Shown here in pieces: positions 46,642 to 60,700 of a DNA stretch of 64,000 nucleotides. The notes under the pieces were generated by a model that saw only the letters and a list, made by a program, of their open reading frames with translations, made no database searches and had not been told where the DNA came from. Position 1 is the stretch's first letter, and each line of letters starts with the position of its first letter. This DNA comes from Mesocentrotus franciscanus (Eukaryota; Echinodermata; Echinoidea; Camarodonta; Strongylocentrotidae), in assembly GCA_037976565.1 (NCBI GenBank), contig CP137673.1:3840218-3904217 (forward strand). The letters run 5' to 3'. Made by a program: the position numbers and the translations under genes.

Positions 46642-49330
46642 AACATTTTCGATTTTAAATTTCTAAAGTATACTGTAAACATAATGTGAAAATTTCCGAT
46701 TTTTTTAATTTGTGAATTTGAATTGTGAAATTGTAATCATCAAACACTCAAAGTGTTAAAACTTCTTTCACTTCAACACAGAATGCATGTTTGAATCGGG
46801 CAGCTTTATCCTTGTAAAACATGTATCACATAATTTACTTAAATGCCACGCTTATCTACTAATTATTTCTCTTTGAGAAAAAAAGTTAAATTATATAATA
46901 ATTTAACACAATTGACAAATTATCGACCATTTTATAAAGTCTGTTTCTTATTTCTGATTAAATTTTTTTCGTTTTTCATAATTCTTTTCTTACATTGCTA
47001 TTAAATCATCATTTTCATTTTTCATTTCATTTTGATATTCTATGTCCTGTCTTCGAATATTGTAATCAACTCTGTTATCCTCTTCTGCTTACTCCCCCTC
47101 TCCAATGGCTACTTTCTCTCTCTTTTCATCATCTCACCATCAAGTCTTGCATGACGAAATCAAACTTTTCAAAAAATGAGTCATTCATGAATCTATTTTA
47201 GAAATCAGAAGCTAACCAAGATTGACAAGATCCGTTTTCCTACCTACAAGAAATGTATGTAATGCTTGCTTTGCCATCGTTTCCTATAACTTTTGATGAA
47301 AGTCGTGAATAATTCTTCGCTTACTGGAAGTCATCATTAGTCATATCGTTCAATAGAGATTTTATGTTTCCTGAAACGTTGCTGGATTCTCATTTCGTTC
47401 CCCCATCCCAGCCTCAAATGCAACCCCCTGTGCATTTAATAACCATGTAAAAACAATAGGCAGGGGCAGAAACAGGGGTTTCTGGCAGACAGAGAAGGAA
47501 GGGGGAGCACAAGTCCGAAAAATCTTTTGAAAAAAGGGTGTTTTGGGGGCATAAAATATTCTGAATTATTATCATGCGGCAGATGGGTTGTTTAGACCAG
47601 CCTAAAGTTAAGAAACGAACCGAACATTACTTTAAATCACAAACATTCACCGAAAAACACAGCTTTACGCAAAACATGAGATCGTGAGTTATATGCAAGT
47701 CGAAGGTAATCAGAACAACTTGCTCGAAATTCTTATCTTTCTTAGCACATTTCCCAAATCGTTTTGTCGATATTCATTTTCATTTTTTGTTCATTTTTAT
47801 ATAATTCCTTTAAGCATGTTAAGCTTTCAGTTTAATTTCCGCTTTGATTTAATTAACTAGACTAACTTGACACACTTTAGTCCATATTTAAACCCCTATT
47901 AAGTGGGTAAAGTTGATCCAGTGCTTTATGGAGTGAGGAAAGTTATTCTCTTTTTTCCATGGAAACACATATAACATGATTCTGTGCCCAAAGAAACAAA
48001 ACAAAAAAGCAAGTCACATTAAAATTAATTTCTCAATTTCATTTTTAACTTGATTCATTTTGTTAAACCGTTTTGTTGCAGACTTTCAGTAATTTATATG
48101 GGAGGAAAGGGTTGACTCTTGGCTCCCCATCCAAATAAGTGGTCTAATTAAGTTAGCAAGGTTAAACTTGTCTACCTTTGAAAACACGTGCCATTCTACA
48201 ATCGAGAGCTGAAAATACTTCAATCTCGTTTTCATGGTTTGGTCTTGATTTTTCAATTTTAATTGATTTTCATTTGGTCGTTGTATGGCATCCAGTATTT
48301 CTAATGACCGAATGTCGATTTTTGTTGTTGTTGTTGCATAGATCCACGTGTTTTATCAAAGTCTTTCCCATAAGTATGAACAAATTTTAACTCATTTTTT
48401 TTCTCTAAAGGACCTCTTTTTATTGACGTGAAATATAATTTATGATTGCCCGCCACATGGGCAATGCCTGCATCGACAAGAGCGTCTCACAAATATTTTG
48501 AATAAAAGGAGGGGGCAGTACAGTTCGCCAACAATTTTACTGAAGATATTCAATAGCAATTGAAAAAAGACCTGTTTTACCGACACATATTACCTACGTA
48601 ATTCGGAGAGAGTTGTTATAAGGAAGGGAGAGGTTAAGTAAGACAACCTGCACCTCATACCGCCGCTCGTTTTGACAATGCTCTAATAATAATTGGTGAC
48701 TTAAAAGATTCACATCGGCCTTGAGTGGAGAGAAAGTTCAATTATCGAGAGGAAACGCCTCTCAATTATTAAATTCTGTTCTTCTTTTTTGTTGGGGGGG
48801 GGGGATGCGGCCTCCCATCTCGCATCTCATGATTATTGAAATTTATTGAGCTCTAACACCATAATGAAATAATGTATAGTTTCCAGGTGCTTTACATTCA
48901 TTGTCAAGTTTGATTGTGTTCAAGTTTTCACATTATGCCAAGCCTTTTCTTGCCAGTTTACTGACACATTGCGATCGTCACCAAATGCATAAAAATTGTA
49001 TTAAATTGTACTCATTATTAAAACGGGATTATAACGACCGAACAAAGAAACTCTTCTTTGATGTTTTCACCCTTAAAATATGGAGGAAATTTGTAATAAT
49101 TTTCTGTCTATCATTTTGTTTTTAAATAGAAAGCATGGATTGTTTTACATTTATATTGCCTCAACTGTGTTTTTGAAGTGTTAATGTTTAAGCGGTCCTA
49201 TATACTACATTATGGGGCAAATTGTGAAGCGCTATGCCTATATGTAACTGCCATGAAGAGACGCTGTACCAAATAATATGTGCTTTGAATTGGATTGGAT
49301 TTGAATAAACATAGTAACATTACAGAATCG
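46642..49330. other. Intron-like DNA, no gene recognised
   Basis: AT-rich sequence inside the large duplicated block. No frame with coding character and no clear transposon was seen. The same holds for the counterpart 55356-58050. Confidence 0.45.
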
Positions 49331-49369
49331 ACGATAATAATATCATATACTAGTTCTCGGCTCTCAATC

Positions 49370-49635
49370 CAAGGGTGTCTCAAATCCCGGCACTAACGTC
49401 CCTTTGCATTTGCCACTCTCCACACTCTCCACCCAGGTGTAAATAGGTACCTGGCAATTGCTGAGGTAATAATAATTGCAGGGCCCTCTGGAAGAACAGC
49501 ATTGAAGCCGATAAGACTTTCACGGTGAAAAATAATTATTATTATCATTATAATTATTATTATTATTATCATTATTATTATCATTATTATTATTATTATT
49601 ATTATCATTATTATTATTACTGTTATTCTATACAT
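49370..49635 (+). mobile_element. SINE-family fragment with (ATT)n tail
   Basis: CCTTTGCATTTGCCACTC, AATAGGTACCTGGCAA and the terminal ATTATTATC run (49532-49624) mark the family in forward orientation. Counterpart at 58088-58353 in the second block copy. Confidence 0.6.
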
Positions 49636-51984
49636 TTAGGCCTACATCGTAGACTTGTTTTATAGTGTGTCTCTTCCTTATGAAAGATTGACTTATAAAT
49701 ACATTCCCTATATGATTTATCATGCTTCCTTGAAGTCGATGGCTTTTTCATTGACACGTATTATGAAAATAAAAAAGGACTACACTTACACGAAAGAGAA
49801 ATTAATGTGTTTCTGTTTCGTGTTACTATGTGAAGGAAAAGGACAACTATGACGCGTTTGTAAGAGTGTACCAAATCGAAAGCAAGTGGTTTAATTCAAG
49901 ATTGAAACTATCCTTAGTAAATGCATCCCGTCTATTCAAACTTATAACTGGAACAAAATGATGGTAGCTACTTTGATATGTGATGAGATATTTCTCTTCG
50001 CATTATATTGCAAAAGACTTCCAACATTAATGTAAAAAGATATGTGAAATATTTTTATTTTTGATAATTCGCTGTATGCCTTTATTAAAGCATGCAAGGT
50101 GTTATTCAGAAGAAGAAAAAATCATGGCAATGATTATGATATGTAACAAAATATAAATAAACCGAGGAATAAGGTAATATAGGCTACATGGAAAGTCGCC
50201 ATTTTATGTTGACATCGTCTTGCAATCAGCAGTTATATACGGTCTCAAGTGGAAGTAGTTAATATGGTCAAAAGTATCAAAATCATTTGGGGATTATAAG
50301 TGAAGAGCATTTCAATGAGTACAATTCATAGTTATGAATATTTTCAAACTTCATATAACGTTCGTATTGATTTCGCCTCCTCATTAGAAAGAAATAAGGC
50401 CTTTTATTACATTGTTGCCCAACACTTTGTCGTAAATAAAGATATCAAATAAATATATTCGAAAGGAACGAACCTAACATGCTAAGCATGTTACATGTAA
50501 GTAATTTTATTGATGTCTCTCAGCTTTCAATTTTGTTTCCTGCTAGACATTAACGATATTTTTACGGCAGGAAATACTTGAATAATCCTTGAATGATGAA
50601 ACATCCTACACACAATATTATTAGATTCAATTATCATGATTATGTGTGGAAATTCGTTTGAATAATGATTATTTCCCGGAACGGTGACGTAATCATGCTG
50701 TGCCGGGAAATCCCCATACACTATAGGTATAATCCTATCAGCATTGTGTGGCGGAAAATCTCAATAGATAACGTAGACTGTTGCCCTAACGTGGGAATAA
50801 TTGTTTTTCACCTCTTTTCATGAAGTAATTGTAAGGATATGATTTATTTTTGACAGATATATTTTATATCAAATCTCTGAATTGTATTGATCAATCTAAA
50901 GAGTCATAGACATTGGTCAATAAAGTTCTAAGAGGAGAACATTTATCTATCATGTATTGTCACAATAAATTATCTTCTTTTTTTGTTGTTAATTTTTTGT
51001 TGTTGGCAACAGTGTAGTTGCCGTAAGTGCATGGTAAATAAAGGATGAATCATGTTTACAAACTTGCACAATATACATACTTAGTATTTTTACGAATTAT
51101 GATCCACTTCCTAATAATGATAATAATCATGATAATGAACTGATCCAAGGCCCATACATTTTCGTGTTATTATAATTCAACGTATTACAAGTTTAAAGTT
51201 GGATTAGAATAACCAAAGAGATCTCTTTGGAATAACAAACAATTATTTTATTGGATAGTATGTTACGCGGGGGCATTAATAGCTTTCATGTACATAGCAA
51301 AAGCTGATATGAGATCAGGTTATAGGCTAAAATAAGCTTAAACATTTCTTCTTAATTATGACCCTTTGTACAAGTTCTTTAATACACCTGTCAAAAGCGT
51401 TTCGGCGGATAGAATCCAATTTATTGCTATGTCGGAGAACTCTCGGACAATCTTTAGGATAACTTAAGGATATATTACTATCTTACTTTTAAAATTTGTC
51501 AAACATGTGATTAGAAGCAAATTCAAGCAAGGTTATATGGTTTTCTTTAAATTGCTCTATTACTCCATACCTAAAATGTTATCGTAGTCTTAGACTGTAA
51601 TTCTATTGAAATGATTTCGAAACGTGCTATATAAATTTAACAATTTATCTTGCAAAACGGATAATGCTGTTTTCTGCGACTATGAAATTAATAAATAATT
51701 CCATTATTCAAATCATGTCAAATTGTTAATTAGTACAGGCCTCTATTTAAGGCAACTGGGAAAAACAACGTCGTGTAGAATACATAAGCGCAATCTCTGT
51801 AATAATAATATTGTAGGTCAAGTGAACTTATCTTTAGAACTGGGTCTACTGATTACTCTCCCTCAGGGAGGTGAATCTACAAGGAAATCATGATGGAAAT
51901 CGGATCGAATCACTCTGGTCAGATTGTCATTACGAATTCTGTCAAATTGTTTTCAAAGCCTTTGAACAGCTTACACTGGATATT

Positions 51985-52165
51985 ATAAAGACGTACGCGT
52001 AGACGAGTCACATCGCCGCGCCGGTAGCTCGCTGAGTTGCTTCCGGCCCCTTCCCCGGGGGAGAGAGAGATGGTTGAGTCAGCCCATCCTGTATGTATAG
52101 AGTCACACATAATATAGCTGATAGTATAGTTGAGACCGGGGCGCGACCGGGGATGGGGTGATTTG
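51985..52165. promoter_or_regulatory. CpG-rich island within AT-rich intron
   Basis: CG dinucleotides cluster (ACGTACGCGTAGACGAG, CATCGCCGCGCCGG, GGGGCGCGACCGG) with an AP-1-like TTGAGTCAGC and an ETS-like TTCCGG core. Repeated unchanged at 60724-60904. It may be an alternative promoter or enhancer of the third gene; no exon is evident. Confidence 0.35.
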
Positions 52166-53645
52166 GGTGGGAAGGGGGAGACTGAAGTTGTCAATTTGTC
52201 ATACAACTTCCATTTGTCCTTTTCACAGTAGTTGCAGAGGAAACAATTCTAATTTTATCTGACGGTAAAACCATTCGGCATTTTGCCCTGAGTCCAACTT
52301 GGCTAAAACATAAAAACACCTTTGGGTTACGATTTTAAAGTTGTGAATATGCTTTCAAAGAGATAGATGCGATTCAAAAGATTGATTGAAATAACCTGGG
52401 CCTTAATCCACGAGAAAATGAGTACTGCATTTATTCTTTACAAAACGTATTTGTCGGTATTTTACAAAGATTTACTTACTCAATAATTTGAGGATTTAAA
52501 TGTAAACATGTATACATCAGACTTAACTGATCTTCAACGGACCAATTTCGTTACCATGTACAATGGGAATAGAAAACACTCCAATTTTATAACTTAATTT
52601 CGTAATCATCCATTCATGGAATAAAAAGGAAACTGGAATATATATATATATATAAATTGTATTTTTATTTCGCGGAAAATATAAGTTCTATTCCGTAGAA
52701 ATATATTTTCCTACTTCGTGGAAGGGCATGTTTCCTTTCAAAGTAAACCATTTTGATATCAAAGTTAATTGCTCTAATGAATAATGAGTTTTATACTTCC
52801 TCATACTTATTCAAACAATATAAAAATAAAGAAATTTTGATAGTACAAAATAATGTAATATGAAAGCGTTCCTTTTTGGTAACACATTTCTGAATCTTAC
52901 ACTTAGCTTCCTTCACGTGATTATAAAAACTATATTTTTGAACTGGTTTTTAACCATGAATAACCTGTTGATCTAACTATCTGGTCGATTACGTCACAAT
53001 AGGTTTTGTCATGGGTTGCGTGTCTATTACGGATTGAGTTTAATTTCCTTCTATAATGTTGAATGTTAAGTAACTATGTATTTTATGTAAAACATAATTG
53101 ATATCAGGGTTTATATCCCATTGTCTTTTTTACTATTTGTGAATCTATAGCAGCCATATTTTTGTACAATAATTATTAATCTATACTTTTATCAATTTGT
53201 CTAATGATCACAAATACCGCATTTTATTTCTTTGTTACGGTGACTGTTCAAGAACAGCCGCGAGTATCATTGTCGGTATCTAACAACATTCAGTTAAACA
53301 AATAGCCTTGATTGTCAATAAGAATGATACATTACATTTTTTAAAACCCGCTATCATGATTTTCGGTATTTAACAACATGCAGTATTAGAACAGCATAAC
53401 ATTTTTTTAAATTATCAAAATATGATCAATAAACCGAGCCCGTCGCTGACGCAGTCGTACGTCAGAAGTCATTTTATGTAACTGTGTACAAATGAGTAAA
53501 TGCAAAATAAGATGCAAACACCGCGTTGAATTACTGGCTGATAGGCAAAAATAACGCAATTAAAATGACGCCTCGCGTGCAATGGGTATTAAAAATAATT
53601 TATATCTATCTGGCATTAGATGTATATTTGTTTTTCAAAATTCAG

Positions 53646-54145
53646 NNNNNNNNNNNNNNNNNNNNNNNNNNNNNNNNNNNNNNNNNNNNNNNNNNNNNNN
53701 NNNNNNNNNNNNNNNNNNNNNNNNNNNNNNNNNNNNNNNNNNNNNNNNNNNNNNNNNNNNNNNNNNNNNNNNNNNNNNNNNNNNNNNNNNNNNNNNNNNN
53801 NNNNNNNNNNNNNNNNNNNNNNNNNNNNNNNNNNNNNNNNNNNNNNNNNNNNNNNNNNNNNNNNNNNNNNNNNNNNNNNNNNNNNNNNNNNNNNNNNNNN
53901 NNNNNNNNNNNNNNNNNNNNNNNNNNNNNNNNNNNNNNNNNNNNNNNNNNNNNNNNNNNNNNNNNNNNNNNNNNNNNNNNNNNNNNNNNNNNNNNNNNNN
54001 NNNNNNNNNNNNNNNNNNNNNNNNNNNNNNNNNNNNNNNNNNNNNNNNNNNNNNNNNNNNNNNNNNNNNNNNNNNNNNNNNNNNNNNNNNNNNNNNNNNN
54101 NNNNNNNNNNNNNNNNNNNNNNNNNNNNNNNNNNNNNNNNNNNNN
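53646..54145. other. Assembly gap (500 N)
   Basis: A run of exactly 500 N, the customary placeholder for a join of unknown size. The open frames drawn across it are meaningless. Confidence 0.99.
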
Positions 54146-54746
54146 AGAAAGTTTTCAGCGTGCGTTGATCAATGTGATTATATCAGGGAAATCCCTTGAG
54201 TGAGTGAGATACCGTTCACATCTGTCTTTCTGGTTAATTGACGTCATAAAGAAAAAACATCGCGTTAGTTTGTTCTCTTCGGTGTAGTCTTTGTAAAGGT
54301 GGTTGATACACAACTTGGAGGACTCACAATAAAAAAAATAATGTGGATCAACATTACATGTGCGTACATGTTTGTGTCTACGTGATAGATTCTATTCTAT
54401 ATATAAGTCCTTCCCTATAACAACCACCCGCTCTCTTATCTCAACTTGGCGTTTCTTTCTTTCTTTCTCTTTCTTTCTATTCCTTTTTTTCTCTTTCTTT
54501 CTATTTCTTTCTCTTTCTTTCCCTTTCTCTTTCTCTTACTCTCTCTCTCTCTTCTCTCTCTCTCTTTCTTTCTCTAATTGTAGATACATCTCTTTTGCTC
54601 TACCTTCCTCTCTCTAAAATGTATCACCTTTCCTTTTACTCCCCACCCCTTTCTGTGTCTCTGTCTTTCTCTCTCTCTCTCTCTGTTTGATAATACATGT
54701 ATCTTATTGTCTGCTCCCCACCTCTCTCCCTCCCTCTCCCTGTCTG

Positions 54747-54777
<31 letters not shown>

Positions 54778-57700
54778 GTCTCCCCCTTCAAATGTTGGCC
54801 AAGTATACAGGGTATACACCTGCCTTATATCCGTCTGCATTAAAAACAAAACCAAAACGAAATCTCTATTCATATCTCTCTCGTTATACCATATCAGAAA
54901 AAAGGGATGGAACATAGAAATTTTCTATGTTCCATCCTTTTTTTTTCTTCTCTTCTCAATCTATTATAGGCCATGTTGGACAGTTTCCATATCCAGGTGA
55001 TGAATTTATTATTTACATGCAAACAAAAATATATTTACGACGTATATAGGCCTGTACCAAAGTGATATTCCAACGCGCAAACCATCTGTGTAAAACGTTA
55101 AATTATCGTCAGCAAATTTAACAGTAATTTTGGTAAAGCATGTTAAGCAAAATACTACATCGTATCATGCTTATTATAATAAAAAATTATAATAAAACAA
55201 GTTTCCAGTAAAACGAGACGGGTCCTACCACAGAGATATCATATTTAAAGGAGTCTGTTTTCTAGAACATCCATGTGTATCTCTTTGGTCCTACATATGC
55301 TTGCCGTAGGTACCAAATTAATGGACATTTATTGTCTTAGAATGTCTACTTTAATAACATTTTCGATTTTAAATTTCTAAAGTATACTGTAAACATAATG
55401 TGAAAATTTCCGATTTTTTTTAATTTGTGAATTTGAATTGTGAAATTGTAATCATCAAACACTCAAAGTGTTAAAACTTCTTTCACTTCAACACAGAATG
55501 CATGTTTGAATCGGGCAGCTTTATCCTTGTAAAACATGTATCACATAATTTACTTAAATGCCACGCTTATCTACTAATTATTTCTCTTTGAGAAAAAAAG
55601 TTAAATTATATAATAATTTAACACAATTGACAAATTATCGACCATTTTATAAAGTCTGTTTCTTATTTCTGATTAAATTTTTTTCGTTTTCATAATTCTT
55701 TTCTTACATTGCTATTAAATCATCATTTTCATTTTTCATTTCATTTTGATATTCTATGTCCTGTCTTCGAATATTGTAATCAACTCTGTTATCCTCTTCT
55801 GCTTACTCCCCCTCTCCAATGGCTACTTTCTCTCTCTTTTCATCATCTCACCATCAAGTCTTGCATGACGAAATCAAACTTTTCAAAAAATGAGTCATTC
55901 ATGAATCTATTTTAGAAATCAGAAGCTAACCAAGATTGACAAGATCCGTTTTCCTACCTACAAGAAATGTATGTAATGCTTGCTTTGCCATCGTTTCCTA
56001 TAACTTTTGATGAAAGTCGTGAATAATTCTTCGCTTACTGGAAGTCATCATTAGTCATATCGTTCAATAGAGATTTTATGTTTCCTGAAACGTTGCTGGA
56101 TTCTCATTTCGTTCCCCCATCCCAGCCTCAAATGCAACCCCCTGTGCATTTAATAACCATGTAAAAACAATAGGCAGGGGCAGAAACAGGGGTTTCTGGC
56201 AGACAGAGAAGGGAAGGGGGAGCACAAGTCCGAAAAATCTTTTGAAAAAAGGGTGTTTTGGGGGCATAAAATATTCTGAATTATTATCATGCGGCAGATG
56301 GGTTGTTTAGACCAGCCTAAAGTTAAGAAACGAACCGAACATTACTTTAAATCACAAACATTCACCGAAAAACACAGCTTTACGCAAAACATGAGATCGT
56401 GAGTTATATGCAAGTCGAAGGTAATCAGAACAACTTGCTCGAAATTCTTATCTTTCTTAGCACATTTCCCAAATCGTTTTGTCGATATTCATTTTCATTT
56501 TTTGTTCATTTTTTATATAATTCCTTTAAGCATGTTAAGCTTTCAGTTTAATTTCCGCTTTGATTTAATTAACTAGACTAACTTGACACACTTTAGTCCA
56601 TATTTAAACCCCTATTAAGTGGGTAAAGTTGATCCAGTGCTTTATGGAGTGAGGAAAGTTATTCTCTTTTTTCCATGGAAACACATATAACATGATTCTG
56701 TGCCCAAAGAAACAAAACAAAAAAGCAAGTCACATTAAAATTAATTTCTCAATTTCATTTTTTAACTTGATTCATTTTGTTAAACCGTTTTGTTGCAGAC
56801 TTTCAGTAATTTATATGGGAGGAAAGGGTTGACTCTTGGCTCCCCATCCAAATAAGTGGTCTAATTAAGTTAGCAAGGTTAAACTTGTCTACCTTTGAAA
56901 ACACGTGCCATTCTACAATCGAGAGCTGAAAATACTTCAATCTCGTTTTTCATGGTTTGGTCTTGATTTTTCAATTTTAATTGATTTTCATTTGGTCGTT
57001 GTATGGCATCCAGTATTTCTAATGACCGAATGTCGATTTTTTTTGTTGTTGTTGCATAGATCCACGTGTTTTATCAAAGTCTTTCCCATAAGTATGAACA
57101 AATTTTAACTCATTTTTTTTCTCTAAAGGACCTCTTTTTATTGACGTGAAATATAATTTATGATTGCCCGCCACATGGGCAATGCCTGCATCGACAAGAG
57201 CGTCTCACAAATATTTTGAATAAAAGGAGGGGGCAGTACAGTTCGCCAACAATTTTACTGAAGATATTCAATAGCAATTGAAAAAAGACCTGTTTTACCG
57301 ACACATATTACCTACGTAATTCGGAGAGAGTTGTTATAAGGAAGGGAGAGGTTAAGTAAGACAACCTGCACCTCATACCGCCGCTCGTTTTGACAATGCT
57401 CTAATAATAATTGGTGACTTAAAAGATTCACATCGGCCTTGAGTGGAGAGAAAGTTCAATTATCGAGAGGAAACGCCTCTCAATTATTAAATTCTGTTCT
57501 TCTTTTTTGTTGGGGGGGGGGGATGCGGCCTCCCATCTCGCATCTCATGATTATTGACATTTATTGAGCTCTAACACCATAATGAAATAATGTATAGTTT
57601 CCAGGTGCTTTACATTCATTGTCAAGTTTGATTGTGTTCAAGTTTTCACATTATGCCAAGCCTTTTCTTGCCAGTTTACTGACACATTGCGATCGTCACC

Positions 57701-60700
57701 AAATGCATAAAAATTGTATTAAATTGTACTCATTATTAAAACGGGATTATAACGACCGAACAAAGAAACTCTTCTTTGATGTTTTCACCCTTAAAATATG
57801 GAGGAAATTTGTAATAATTTTCTGTCTATCATTTTGTTTTTAAATAGAAAGCATGGATTGTTTTACATTAATATTGCCTCAACTGTGTTTTTGAAGTGTT
57901 AATGTTTAAGCGGTCCTATATACTACATTATGGGGCAAATTGTGAAGCGCTATGCCTATATGTAACTGCCATGAAGAGACGCTGTACCAAATAATATGTG
58001 CTTTGAATTGGATTGGATTTGAATAAACATAGTAACATTACAGAATCGACGATAATAATATCATATACTAGTTCTCGGCTCTCAATCCAAGGGTGTCTCA
58101 AATCCCGGCACTAACGTCCCTTTGCATTTGCCACTCTCCACACTCTCCACCCAGGTGTAAATAGGTACCTGGCAATTGCTGAGGTAATAATAATTGCAGG
58201 GCCCTCTGGAAGAACAGCATTGAAGCCGATAAGACTTTCACGGTGAAAAATAATTATTATTATCATTATAATTATTATTATTATTATCATTATTATTATC
58301 ATTATTATTATTATTATTATTATCATTATTATTATTACTGTTATTCTATACATTTAGGCCTACATCGTAGACTTGTTTTATAGTGTGTCTCTTCCTTATG
58401 AAAGATTGACTTATAAATACATTCCCTATATGATTTATCATGCTTCCTTGAAGTCGATGGCTTTTTCATTGACACGTATTATGAAAATAAAAAAGGACTA
58501 CACTTACACGAAAGAGAAATTAATGTGTTTCTGTTTCGTGTTCCTGGTAATGATACTCCTACTATGATGAAGGAAAAGGACAACTATGACGCGTTTGTAA
58601 GAGTGTACCAAATCGAAAGCAAGTGGTTTAATTCAAGATTGAAACTATCCTTAGTAAATGCATGCCGTCTATTCAAACTTATAACTGGAACAAAATGATG
58701 GTAGCTATTTTGATATGTGATGAGATATTTCTCTTCGCATTATATTGCAAAAGACTTCCAACATTAATGTAAAAAGATATGTGAAATATTTTTATTTTTG
58801 ATAATTCGCTGTATGCCTTTATTAAAGCATGCAAGGTGTTATTCAGAAGAAGAAAAAATCATGGCAATGATTATGATATGTAACAAAATATAAATAAACC
58901 GAGGAATAAGGTAATATAGGCTACATGGAAAGTCGCCATTTTATGTTGACATCGTCTTGCAATCAGCAGTTATATACGGTCTCAAGTGGAAGTAGTTAAT
59001 ATGGTCAAAAGTATCAAAATCATTTGGGGATTATAAGTGAAGAGCATTTCAATGAGTACAATTCATAGTTATGAATATTTTCAAACTTCATATAACGTTC
59101 GTATTGATTTCGCCTCCTCATTAGAAAGAAATAAGGCCTTTTATTACATTGTTGCCCAACACTATGTCGTAAATAAAGATATCAAATAAATATATTCGAA
59201 AGGAACGAACCTAACATGCTAAGCATGTTACATGTAAGTAATTTTATTGATGTCTCTCAGCTTTCAATTTTGTTTCCTGCTAGACATTAACGATATTTTT
59301 ACGGCAGGAAATACTTGAATAATCCTTGAATGATGAAACATCCTACACACAATATTATTAGATTCAATTATCATGATTATGTGTGGAAATTCGTTTGAAT
59401 AATGATTATTTCCCGGAACGGTGACGTAATCATGCTGTGCCGGGGAAATCCCCATACACTATAGGTATAATCCTATCAGCATTGTGTGGCGGAAAATCTC
59501 AATAGATAACGTAGACTGTTGCCCTAACGTGGGAATAATTGTTTTTCACCTCTTTTCATGAAGTAATTGTAAGGATATGATTTATTTTTGACAGATATAT
59601 TTTATATCAAATCTCTGAATTGTATTGATCAATCTAAAGAGTCATAGACATTGGTCAATAAAGTTCTAAGAGGAGAACATTTATCTATCATGTATTGTCA
59701 CAATAAATTATCTTCTTTTTTTGTTGTTAATTTTTGTTGTTGTTGGCAACAGTGTAGTTGCCGTAAGTGCATGGTAAATAAAGGATGAATCATGTTTACA
59801 AACTTGCACAATATACATACTTAGTATTTTTACGAATTATGATCCACTTCCTAATAATGATAATAATCATGATAATGAACTGATCCAAGGCCCATACATT
59901 TTTGTGTTATTATAATTCAACGTATTACAAGTTTAAAGTTGAATTAGAATAACCAGAGAGATCTCTTTGGAATAATAAACAATTATTTTATTGGATAGTA
60001 TGTTACGCGGGGGCATTAATAGCTTTCATGTACATAGCAAAAGCTGATATGAGATCAGGTTATAGGCTAAAATAAGCTTAAACATTTCTTCTTAATTATG
60101 ACCCCTTTGTACAAGTTCTTTAATACACCTGTCAAAAGCGTTTCGGCGGATAGAATCCAATTTATTGCTATGTCGGAGAACTCGGACAATCTTTAGGATA
60201 ACTTAAGGATATATTACTATCTTACTTTTAAAATTTGTCAAACATGTGATTAGAAGCAAATTCAAGCAAGGTTATATGGTTTTCTTTAAATTGCTCTATT
60301 ACTCCATACCTAAAATGTTATCGTAGTCTTAGACTGTAATTCTATTGAAATGATTTCGAAACGTGCTATATAAATTTAACAATTTATCTTGCAAAACGGA
60401 TAATGCTGTTTTCTGCGACTATGAAATTAATAAATAATTCCATTATTCAAATCATGTCAAATTGTTAATTAGTACAGGCCTCTATTTAAGGCAACTGGGA
60501 AAAACAACGTCGTGTAGAATACATAAGCGCAATCTCTGTAATAATAATATTGTAGGTCAAGTGAACTTATCTTTAGAACTGGGTCTACTGATTACTCTCC
60601 CTCAGGGAGGTGAATCTACAAGGAAATCATGATGGAAATCGGATCGAATCACTCTGGTCAGATTGTCATTACGAATTCTGTCAAATTGTTTTCAAAGCCT

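Larger units (their letters stand above)
45435..53645 (+). repeat. Large duplicated block, copy 1 (runs into N gap)
   Basis: 8211 bases nearly identical to 54146-62391, including microsatellites, unique intron sequence and the CT-rich tract. Differences are scattered single bases and small indels (e.g. G at 45461 versus A at 54172; a local rearrangement near 49830/58535). The copy ends exactly at the first N. Confidence 0.95.

Noticed and set aside
53526..54203. Frames of 182-225 codons across 53526-54203
   Set aside because: They consist mainly of N in the assembly gap.
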